Shown: piece by piece, positions 33,407-45,700 of the stretch
Layout of the letters: each line of letters opens with the position of its first letter
Numbering within the stretch: position 1 is the stretch's first letter
Assembly (NCBI GenBank): GCA_963580285.1
Contig: OY757011.1
Span: forward strand, 161,807,908-161,871,907
Direction of reading: 5' to 3'
From: Lucinisca nassula
Taxonomy: Eukaryota; Mollusca; Bivalvia; Lucinida; Lucinidae
Length of the DNA: 64,000 nucleotides
The notes under the pieces: generated by a model
The model's database searches: none
What the model saw: only the letters and a program-made list of their open reading frames with translations
Told to the model about the DNA's origin: nothing
Made by a program: the position numbers and the translations under genes

Positions 33407-33715
33407 ATGGCGTCTGACGCGGGATTACATCTAGAAGACATTATAAAAAGTATAGGAGGATGTGGCAGATTCCAAATCACCCTATCCGTTATTGTTCACT
33501 CCATGAAATGTATCATCTGCTTCACGATGATATTTATGGTGTTTGGAGCAGCATTTCCAGACTGGTGGTGCATGGATGATCCCATTGGACAGAATTATAG
33601 TGGCGTCATCGGAGTCCAAAACCTCACCCGTTTCAAATCGTGTAAATCTCTAAATGAAACTAAAACGTGTTCCAGATTCCATTATGACAACGCCATGAAA
33701 ACTGTTATAACCGAG
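33407..33715 (+). CDS. Transporter exon 1 (residues 1-103)
   Basis: Start context GAAATGG. It encodes the N-terminal amphipathic stretch EDIIKSIGGCGRFQ, TM1 and the glycosylated loop, and ends ACCGAG before GTTTGT, phase 0. The ATG aligns with that of the minus-strand paralog. An upstream CTTTTTCAG at 33,383-33,391 is a likely leader acceptor. Confidence 0.93.
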
Positions 33716-36700
33716 GTTTGTTTTTCTTCAGGATCCAGATGTTCAAAAATAACCATGTCATTTGTTTACTCTTTGTATATTGTTGGACTCTTCCACTGTT
33801 ACATGTTGGGCATTTCCATTTGTCATTTAAGGGGTGTCGTCTTTATTCCTTTTTGACCGAAAATTCTGTTAGCAAACACTGTAGACCATGATCAGACGCC
33901 GCATGTTGTGGCGTCTGATCCGCGTCTGCACTATTTGGTATGTCCTTTTTATGAGTTTTTCCAGGTAGATATGGGTTAACGTATCGTTAAAGCCTTGATC
34001 AGATAATAGTGTAAGTATGCCAATATTCTTGCTGAAAAATGCGAGTACTCAGATTTTTATCTTTATCATTGTAGATGAACTAATACTTTTGCTGAAAATA
34101 ATTAGGATTAGATTTGGCAAACACAAACGCTACTCACATTTATTAAGCAAAAATACCACTGTTTTTTATCTTGAGCTTACAAGAGCACGCCTACATAATT
34201 TTGACCCCCTTGAACCCGACTTTTAGGCGGTTCTAACTTGTACCCATAATCTATTTTGAGCAAAAAAAAAAAGAAACATATCACATTTTTTATCTTAATA
34301 ATTCATATTTTCGGCGGTAAAATTTACAATGTATTTGTATAGGTATGTTTTCGTAATGAGTTAACAATTTCGGTCCCCGCCCATCGGGGCTTGGAGAAAT
34401 GGATAGGACTGCATGCATAATGCTGCCACGCCAAGCTGAAATCGACCACACACCAATACTGGTAAACCGCATACAAGGTCTTAGCCTGCCCAGGCCAAGT
34501 GGGTCTTAAGGGGTGTCGTCTTTATTCCTTCCATGCATATGAACTCTATTGGTTCCATTGGGTGGGAAGGGTTGAGATGTCATTTTATGTCAATGTCGGG
34601 TAAAAGTCCTACAAATTGGAAGCAACGTCTCCAACATATCCCAAATAGTGTTGACGGGGACGTTAACCCAAAATCAAACAAACACGTTTACAATTTAATC
34701 ACCGACGCGCTTGTTCAGCTAACGATGCTTAAATTTGTACACTTGGGCCCTGGATTCTTCTACCCGTCACGTCTAAAATTAACAAGTCCATGTTATGGAC
34801 ATGCCGACAAGCCCTTTACAATACCGGGGAAGCTTTCGTTTACAAAGGTAAGCATAGTCGAACTTGATGGGTGAAATGACAGAAAACCAAGCAGATGTAC
34901 CTGTTTTATTCAGTTATTGTTAACTTATGGAAAGAAGTCGCTGTCCACGCTTGCAGTTTTACAGTAAAAAAGAAAAGAAAACAGACAGAAAAGAGATATA
35001 CTGTATTATGTATTATGGGAGGGGAGTCAACATCGTGTAAACCTGTATTGTCAGCATGAGAGCATCACACTGGTAAAGGCAAGCGCGCAGGGTAAGGAAC
35101 AAACACACCGGATAAGGAAATTTTTCCGCTCAGGATAAAAAAGAAAATGGCTTAATGGGTATCACATGTGCAGGTTTGTTGTTGTTCTAGATCTCGTGTT
35201 ATGGTTACGAATCAATACGGCTGCTCACATTAGCTTCACGGAAGACACATATTATTCACAAATTTATCTTCGATGGTCCGAATTCGACAGTTACATCGAG
35301 TCAAATGGAGAACCGGACACAGTGGAGCTACTCCACCGCGAAATCTCATTATTTTACATGAAACGCTCTTCTGGGAAGATGGCATGCACTTTTTTGTTGG
35401 TTGTAGACAGACACATGATAAATCGAATTGTTGCAAATACGATTTAAGGAAAATTTGAAATTAGAAGGCACACAGTGAGAAATCCAAGTTCAATTTTCAA
35501 TACAACGCCCACGGGCAAGGAAATGGGTACAACGCATGTGATAAGACACAAAATTTTCCGGGGAAAATGGTTGTTGTATGGTCGTAGCACTAGGAAATGT
35601 CCATCTCAGATTAGGTTTTCCGATATTAATAATTAGCCCTACATAGTTTAAAGCACCAATTGTGATCTTAAGGAAACGTTCAAAGTTTTTGTGCATTGTC
35701 TTGGCATGTGCATTGCTCTGGTTCTAGCATCCCCAATCCCCCTCCCCCCGCCCCCACACACATATACACTATGAATATATGGCCGATTTCGCCCGGACGA
35801 TTTGACCTAGGAGAATTCGGCCAAGGAGAATGTGGTCCGTAAAAATATTGGGTAGGACAACTTGGCAAGGCTAATATAATGTCCTGTGCAAATTGACATT
35901 TTTTGGGTTTGTTTTCAGTAATGCCTCTTGGTTTGTTTGTTTGTTTGTTTTAGAGTTTAACGGCACTGTCAACACTATTTTAGGTCATTTTTGAGCCGGT
36001 CATTTACCTACCCACACTTTTCCTGGGCCGGCTTATACGTAAGCGGTTAATCAGTACACTGTTCATTCTTTCACCAGAAACTGACAACTGCCCTTCTTGA
36101 ATCAGCGGAAGGGAGAGAATGACCGTAGAAAAGGTCTCATGATCAATCTCCACGAAAGAATGTTGCCGAACCCGGCAGGTGTCGAACCCGTGCCCTCCTG
36201 ATCACCAGCAGACGCGAATCCGACTGAGCTACCGAGGTCGATATAATGATTCAGTTACCAATACATGCACATACTTTAATAGTTGCCTTGCTCATCGGGG
36301 CTTAAGAAATAGATGGGCTGCATGATGCTTCCACGCACACTGTAAAAAAATAATGGAAACATTACACCAAAACTGGCGGCAGCTGAGCTGCCACCAGTTT
36401 TGGTGTAAGTTATCTCCATTGTATGCTCGGTAACTTTTCACCGAATAGCCGGCTATTGATCTAGATAAATGGTGTAATTACGCACCTGAAAATCGACAGA
36501 CAGTTTACACCATAGTGTAACTGATTTACAATACAGGTGTAAATGTGCCATCATTTTGAAGGACACGTTTCCGGGTGTAATGTTTCCTTCATTCAGTCGG
36601 TGTAACATTACACCAATAACTAAGACTGGCTACACCACAGCGTACATTTGTATAGTGTAATTATTTATTCATTTCTGTTTTTCATTGGTATAGAACTTAT

Positions 36701-39700
36701 CATACTCAAATGCCACTATCTAAGGGTACGTTTGATATACTTCTTATAGGGTACCAGTTACCATTTTTCAATGGTAATTTTGGAGCTTTCGTAAAATGCT
36801 GGTATAAAAATCTGCTTTTTCTATTAGATTTTGCAGAAATTCTTTATTAAACAGAAATTGTGTTTATACTGAAATGGAGTTTACCTCATTTTAATCTTAT
36901 TTAGCAGGATTTTCATAATGAAACAGCCCTATACTCAATATAAATAATTATAAAATGTGTATGATATCTATGCCGTTTTGAGCTATATGAAACGAACGAG
37001 AAACAAAATACCATAATGTTGTACATATAACGCATCTTATACGGCTAGTTACTCCATTCGACAAGAAACGTTACTTTACGTTACGATGAAACAAAACACC
37101 AGTAATGGCGCAGCAAAGCACCGATAAGATGGAGAGATAACGCTTTCAGAGTGTAATTACTTTTTTTTACACTGAACATAACAAAACATTATCCATCATT
37201 TGAAGAAATATTACACCGATACTTAGTTACACTGAAAAAAGTGTAATGTTCACAGTTACACCGCCCTTCAAAAAATGGTACCCTGTAGTATGACTAAAAT
37301 TACCCTATTTAGTAGCAAACCTTACACCATAAATAGTGTAATTATTTCAAACACCAATTGATACGAAACGTAACACTTGCTTTACAGTATCGATACACCA
37401 AACACCAAATTTGCAGCGCTACACCAAATTTTGAGTAAACTATACAAGTTATCAGTGTATTGTTACTCAAAGTTACATTTTACACCCAAAATGGTGTATG
37501 GTTCGAATTTACACGAGTTTTAATGTTAACTTTACTCTGTCTTTAGGTATAATTAACACTATTTTTTACAGTGCAGAGCTGAAACCGACCCGCACACGAG
37601 TACTAGTATACTGCTTGGAGGATCTAAGCCTGCCCAGGCAAAGCGGTGCAAGTCGACCCGCCCATGCTTATAAACCCTATTGGTTTCATTGGGCTTGCGA
37701 TGTCGTTTCATCTCAGTGTCGGGTAAAAGTCCCACAAAATTGGAAGCAACGTCTCCAAAATGAACTTTAGAGTGTTGAAATATTTGTCTTATATCCGACG
37801 ACGAACTGCGTACAAAGGGCCTGTTAAGATTTAAGATATCTAATTATATCTGCTTCCCCCCCCCCCCCCCCCCCACCCTTCACCGGAATATTTGTTTCAT
37901 AAATGTTGTATGGTGACTGATAGCCAAAGGAAGTTATTTGAAAAGATACAGCTTTTAAAAAAAACAAATCAATAAAATGTTTGGTCTGGTCATTCACAAA
38001 TAAGGTATGTTTTTACCATGACTTTACCCCTACCCCCAGCTGATTTTGACCAAAATTGCAAAATTTTTCACCTTTATGGCTTTCAAAATATAACAGCCTA
38101 GCCTTGCCTGAACATATTTTATATTTTGTATACAGATAAAGTTTTGATATGTTAACACGTGGTGAAAATATAAAAAAATGAAAGGTGGCCTCTATATTTA
38201 TTTTTTCTTAAAATAATTAAATTTTGGTCATTGTCAGAAATGTCAACATAAAATTGCCATAACGCCGTTCATAGTAAAGCTAAATATATGTTGTTATTAC
38301 TTATTTTCTTAGTTAGAAACCAAGGAATAATTTGATACCTGTTTCATTTTGGTCCTGTAATTTTTCATTTTTCGTATATCTCCATGATAACGCAAGTGGT
38401 GGGGTAACAAGATACGACTCACTTCGTGTACAAACGATGAGCAGTGCTATCTGATATATTAATGCGCCAATTGAAAACGGGTTTCTTAGGGCACTTTCTA
38501 TTGACTTTTTCTTTCGAAGGAGTATACTTTTATCACACTTTTCTTACTATTTTCGTCATAATTTATTAACTCAATACAGACACATCAAACGTCAAGTTAT
38601 TCTGAAAATACTTGAAGACAAAACAACTCGTTTCTTTGTATGTTTCCATAAACGAAGCCTGTTAGCACGTGAAACGTCGCACACTGAAGAGGATTTGAGT
38701 GAGGGTCAAAAAGAAGCAAAATCATATCATGCCCTTCAATGACCATGTAATAGGTATGTCTCACGAATTTGGCGAAATTATCTACCTTATTTTCAGTCAA
38801 AAGAACAAGCATACAATTTTCTACCAGAAATACTGCATGGACAAATACATCATTTCTCTAATTCATGATCGCGATGAACCCAATCCATCTATCTGCATGG
38901 GGGATGATTATATTGCTAGAACCACAGCAAAGGCGTGCCAAGACAATTCACACAAACTTTGGATGATTCCTAAAGGTCACAATTGGTGCTTTAAACTATG
39001 TAGGACTATTTATTAATATCGGAAAACCTAATCTGAGATGGAAAATTACTAGTGCTACGACCATACAACAACCATTTTTCCCGGAAAATGTTGTGTCTTA
39101 TCATATGCGTTGTACCCTTTCCCTTGCCCGTGGGCGTTGTATTGAAAATTGAACTAGAATTTCTCACTGTGAGCCTTCTAATTTCAAATTTTCCTTAAAT
39201 CGTATTTGCAACAATCCGAGTTATCATGTGTATGTCTACAACCAACAAAACAGTGCATGCCATCTTCCCAGAAGAGCGTTTCATGTAAAATAATGAGATT
39301 TGGCGGTGGAGTGGCTCCACTGTGTCCGGTTCTCCGTTTGATTCGATGTAACTGTCGAATTCGGACCATCGAATACAAATTTGTGAATAATATGTGTCTT
39401 CCGTGAAGCTAATATGAGCAGCCGTATTGCTTAGTAACCATAACACGAGATCTAGAACAACAACAAACCTGCAAATGTGATACCCATTCCACCATTTTCT
39501 TTTTTATCCTGAGCTGAAAAATTTCCTTATCCGGTGTGTTTGTTCCTTATCCTGCGCGCTTGCCTTTACCAGTGTGAGCATGTGATGTTCAGGTCAATCG
39601 CGGGTTTTTTATCATTGGACCTATAACACGAATGACGTATCAATAGAAAATAACACTCAACCAACCAGTCATGACCGTTTCTCAAATGCTTCCAGAGCAA

Positions 39701-42700
39701 AAGTAAAACATTTCATATACGCCGTGGGCGTAAACAATAAGCTCCAAGTGGGGTTCAGCTCAGGAGTTTATCAATATTCAACGCTCGTCCTCAATATCAG
39801 GGCAGTTTTACACATATAAGAGCAATAACAAACTGGTCCACATATGGAATCCTGGTTCCACAGTGTGTCGCTAAAGAACAAGACTATACATATATATATG
39901 TGAAATAAAGTGCAATTGATTCAATAGAAGTGCAGTGCATAAATGATCAAGTACACTTTATATTGAGGGATAAGTAAGAAAAAAAACAATCATATACATG
40001 CATCTTCGTAGGCGAAATAAAATTTAAAGAGAAGTGTGACAATTCAATAATTGTAAAGGTGTGTCATTCAAGAGATTATTCTATTTGTTTCGGATATGCG
40101 ATGTTAAATAAAGCTTTTTTAACTTTATCTTTTTATCTTTAGCGTTACCTATACTTAGCATTGACAGACTTTCGAATGAGTCTTTAAACCGAGGTCCCGT
40201 CTCCGTATGACCTTAGCTGTTGATGGGGCGTAAACCGAACACATCACATTATTACTAAGCATTGAAATATATACATGTATGTGTAACTTTTCGATTGTAT
40301 TCATTACGATAACACACCCGTGTGATATTATAAAAATCTTATATGGGTGTGAGGGGTGGATGGAAAAATCCGTCCCGAGGGTCACTGTCCGGCATCACGA
40401 GGCTTGCCGAGTGATGCCGGACAGTGATCCCGAGGGACGGATTTTTCTATCCACTCCTCACATCCATATAGGATTCTTTTTCTTGCATACCTTCCATTTC
40501 TATTGCGAATTTTTAATGCTGCTGTCACCTCGGTTACCGACGTCTGCAATTTTGTGGTGACACAACAGGAATGTTTAGTGACGTCACGCATGACGACGCC
40601 GCGCATGAGGTTGTAATCAACCAGTGCATTTATCAAACACGCGATTATATTCGATTTGGGGTCGGAACACCAGGGTCAAAACATAATTTCCATCCCGGGG
40701 TAAAATCGCGGATTTTCTTGTCTGGTGTGCAAAAAAGTGTATTCTTTCATATCTCCTAACGGCAATTTTCTGATGAAAATTGTGATCTTTTTCTTATTTC
40801 TGCATCGAACATAGGTTTTGCGTGCTCGTTAGAACCGCCTCAAGGCGGTTCTAACGAGTACCCACAACCTATGTTTTGGAGCAGAAATAAGAAAAATAAT
40901 GTGCACCCCCGTAAACCCCGGTATTATCTATAGTGGGGTTAGAGGGATGTTTATTACACGGATTTGTTCACATGGTGTTGTAACCATCTGTTATTGTTCA
41001 TATTATTTCAGTTTGATCTACTTTGCGACAAATCCTGGATTCCACAGACGATCACCTCCATACAAATGGCTGGAGTTCTTGTGGGGAACTTGATCTCGGG
41101 ACAAATAGCTGACTTGATCGGACGGAAGCCGCCACTTTTCCTATCTATAGCTACTCTTGTACTGTTGAATGTTGTCGCTGCTTTTTCAACATCATGGCTT
41201 ATGTTTGCAATTCTCCGATTTTTTATGGGCTTTGCTATGGGTGTTGATTTGACTGTGCAATACAACTTGCAGTCTGAATTCACGCTTGCAAAGTGGCGGT
41301 CAGTGATTGTCACCGTGCCATCGTGGCCAGTTCAGGTGGCGCTGTTTGCACTGGTATCGTGGTTGCTACATGATTGGCAGTACATTCACATCGCTACAGC
41401 CTGCATAGGAGCACCGCTTTTATTAACTTGGTGGTTAGTAGACATCGAATATCCTTTTACATTATAAGTGTGTTACCCCCAATATATGCCTAATGTAAAA
41501 AACAGGGGCATCGGCAGACCGTGCAGACCCAGATTAGACACCGTGATTAGTCTGATTAGTGTTTGAATATTTTGGCAAAGAAGACGTTCACATGTATGGT
41601 TGTAAGAACATGACATGACATGACTATTGTGTGACTACAGTCATTTGCTTCCATTTTTCCTTTACAATACATAAAATTAATCAAATTCCCCAATGTAGTC
41701 TTTTCAGCATCCCTATAGGCTTTACATTGGTTCTTAAAATAAATTTCTGTTTCATATAAAAATGTAAACCATTAAATAGATTTTTTACCTTTATAAACCC
41801 TACGTTATACAGAAACGTTGCGGTTGTCATTATTATTTTATTGTGGGTACTCATTAGAACCATTTCTACGTGGTTTAAGAGCACCCACAATCTATGTTTA
41901 TATCAGAAATACGAAAACATCACAAATTTACATATACAGTACATCAGAAAAAAATGTTGATAGAAGTTGCCGTCAGAGGTATATTTTTCCTGAGCTGTAT
42001 GTTTTATTTTTCCTTGTATTCAAAGGTTTGTACCCGAGAGTTTTCGGTGGTACGTGTCACATAACCGGGTGGATGATGCTGAAAGAGTTATCAGATTCAT
42101 TGGTAAAGTAAACGGCTATCAAGATGTAGACATGAAGATGCTTCGAGCTGTCACAGAGGCAGAGAGAGAAATGCAGAAAGAAAGTGAAGCCGCGGATAGA
42201 AAGTACACTATAGTTGATGTACTAAGACATCCAAAATTATTGAAATACACATTGCTCTTAGCCTGGGTATGGTAAGAATATGAAGATACATATTACTAAT
42301 ATGGTTTCTTAATACCATCTTAAACTAGACATGTGCCTGTCCCAAGCTTTTAGATAAAAGATATGAAATAACTTTTCCTTTTCGGAAGCTCTTCCGATTC
42401 TTCTAAATTTCGTGTGGAAGAGGTCACGTGGTTGGGTACAGCATCAACTTTATCGAATTTAGCAAAAAGTACTTACGTGAGACAGCCATCTTGAGATGAA
42501 GTTGATGTTTTAAAATGACGGTTGACCGTCTGTTGTACAGAGTTGATATTTTCGTTTATAATTTGCATGGCTGAAAGCTGTTTAAAATGATGAAGTTTAT
42601 CGAATATGTTGTTGCTTTAGTCACTTTTGTTTAGTTTTCTGCGATAATGGGAACAAAGGCAACATTTTCTTTAGATCTGGGCTACAGTTTGCTCGATTTG

Positions 42701-45700
42701 CAAGCCAATCTTTCATTTTCTGTTTACCTTCTATTACATTCTGTTGCTTCTGAAATTAAGTTTCCAGAAAGGTTAAACCGAACTGGCTATAGGAGACCTT
42801 GCCAGTACTAAATAAATGTGCGTCAAGCCTACCTATTTGGAACGGCCCCAGTAAGGATGTTTTTCACAAATAGCCGAAATCTGTGTTTTGGACATAAATG
42901 ACTCTACAAACACCAGTTCCATAGTTGCAGCAGGGTTTCTGCTAGACTGGCTCCATTCGTTTTTATTTTATATCTGTCTCTCTCTCTTTTTTATTAATTC
43001 TATTCTGTTCCTCTTTAATCCAGTTTGAAGTTACCTCTTGAAAAACTCTCCATTATGAAAACACGCTTTTACAAATACATAGTAAACCTAACAGCCGAAA
43101 TAACGAAAATTTTAAGATGAGAAAACGTGATATTTTTCTTATTTCTGCTCCAAAATATAGACTGTGGGTACTCGTCAGAACCGCCTCATCGAGGCGGTTC
43201 TAATGAGTACCCACAATCAATATTTTGGAGCAGATCGATAAAGCGGTTCTAACGAGTACCCACAGTCTATATTTTGAAGCAGAAATAAGGTTTGCCCCTG
43301 TAAACCCATGTTTTACTATATAAAAGTGGGGTTCAACGGGGTCAGAATTGTATAGGCGTGTTTTCGTGATGTTTCTAGCCAAGGGACTTAGTAAAACAAA
43401 ATCTATAAGCGATCCTTTCCAGAAAAAAAGAAAAAGAACACGCCTATATAATTTTGACCCCCTTGAACCCCGTTTTTTATGTAGTAAAACTGGGGTTTGT
43501 ATGGGATAAACCTTATTTTTCTTATTTCTGCTCTAAAATATAGATTCTGGGTACTCATTAGAACCGCCTCAATTTCTAACTTGTACCCATGATCTATATT
43601 TTGAGCAGAAATAAGAAAATTAACACAATTTTTCATCTCAAAATTTTCCCTTTTTTGGGGGTGGGGGGTGGGTTTAGGGTGGGGCGGTAAAATTTACAAT
43701 GTATAGGTCGTAATGAGAAAGTAAAGAAAGGGTCTGAAGCCAGACTAGGTTTCCGCATTTGGAAACGAAGATCGATTTCTTACATAGCTCTTGTAGGAGA
43801 TGACGTACGTTGTGTATAAGGATTCCGTTTCACGAGAACAAACACGCGAATCTAAGTTTACCCTCATTTGCTGACAATGGCGTTAATTTTCATACGAAAA
43901 TGTGGGGCATTTTCATTTTCTTGTTTTGTGCGGAAAATGTTTTCAGTACGGCGCACAATCTATTTTTGAGCAGGAAGTAGGAAACTTGTATCGATGTAAA
44001 ACTTTTTTTTTCATCACGAAAACACGCCTTTATAATTATGACCCCTTGAACCCCACTTTTATATAGTAAAACAGGGGTATACATATTTTTCTTATTCCTG
44101 CTCTAAATATGGATTCGAGGCGGTCCCACAATCTATATTTTGAGCAGAAATAAGAAAAATATCACAATTTTTCATCTTTAAAAAATTTTAGTTTTTTTTT
44201 TCGGCGCTAAAGTTTACAATGTATTGTATAGGCGTGTTTTCGTAATGAAAGTATGAAAAATTGAAACCTCTGAAATAGGTGTTAAACGAAGAATTGAATT
44301 TGATTTTAGCTGCTGTTAAGAATTGTACTGTATTTTTTTCAACATGATGGGGAGTAAGTGATCTTTTGTTGGGTATGCAGTCATCACATAACCATTTTTG
44401 TCGCATTGTAGGGTAGAACTGGGTCTCGCGGGTTACGGGATTCAGTTTGGAATACAGAAACTGTCTGGGAGTCTCTACCTCAATATGTTCCTGATTGGTA
44501 GTATTGGAGCACCTTTGTCATTTCTAAATATATATCTCTGCAACTGGTGAGTGGTACTTGTAACTGGTTGGTATATGATTAGGCTAAAGCTTCTTTACGA
44601 AAACACGCCTATACAAATACATTGTAAACTTTACCGCCGAAACAAAACGAAAATTTAAAGATGAAAAATTGCAAAGAAAAATTGTGAACAAAACGGAAAT
44701 TTTAAGATGAAAAATTGTAAAAATTTCTGCTCAAAATATAGATTGTGGGTACTCGTTAGAACCGCCGGTTCTAACGAGTACCCACATTCTATATTTTAGA
44801 GCAATAAGAAAAATAAGGTATATCCCTGTAAACCCCAGTTTTACTATATAAAAGTGGGGTTCAAGGGTTAAAAAATATATAGGCGTGTTTTCCTGATGTT
44901 GTGATCGATCATCAGTTTGTGCGTGTAATCGATGATCGATTCAACGCGGATCTATGTAACTGCTTTAAATATGTTATTACGATAATACGCCCGTGTGTTA
45001 GAATGGCGTGTTTTCTACTTCTAGAACTGCCATTTTTCAGATATATTTTTTCTGTATTTTAATTTCTAGTCCAAACCGAAATAGAATAGCCTCAATGAGG
45101 CGGTTCTGGCAAGTTTCCACAACCCTTGTTTTAGCAAACATGAGGAAAATAATAACTGTCCCCTTGAATCCCACCTTTCCCTATTTAAGAGTGGTTTAGA
45201 GGGGTGTTCATTACACGGTCTTGTTGACCTGGTGATGGTGTTGATCTTTGTTACATGTTTTGGATATAAAGATCTTTTTGCTTTAGAAAAAATTATTTAA
45301 ACTATATAGAAAAATACCGTAAATCGTCATTTTTCTATATAATCGATCAATTTTGACATCACGAATACACGCCTGTATAATTTTGACCCCCTTGAACCCT
45401 ACTTTTATATAGTCAAACTGGGGTTTCCGGGGGTATACCTTATTTTTCTTATTTCTGCTCTAAAATATAGATTGTGGGTACTCGTTAGAATCGTCGATGA
45501 GGCGGTCCTAACGAGTGTCGACAATCTATATTTTGAGCAGAAATCAGAAAAAAAATCACAATTTTTCACCCCCCAAAAAAGTCATTTTTTTTCGGCGATA
45601 AAGGTGGCAATGTATTTGTATAGGCGTATTTGCGTAATGAAATGGCTATTATAACAAGTCGTGAACATAAATACTCTCTAGATCCTAAACATACCATAAA

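Larger units (their letters stand above)
33970..34755. mobile_element. MITE-E copy 2, split by a MITE-A and a SINE-M
   Basis: The left part starts GTTAACGTATCGTTAAAGCC (33,970) with TTGCTGAAAAATGCGAG. The right part is GTTTACAATTTAATCACC through GTTCAGCTAACGATGCTTAA to CTTGGGCCCTGG (about 34,685-34,755). The middle is taken by 34188-34358 and 34373-34687. Confidence 0.7.

Noticed and set aside
34533..34874. 113-codon open frame
   Set aside because: It runs through a SINE-M and the end of MITE-E; no protein features.
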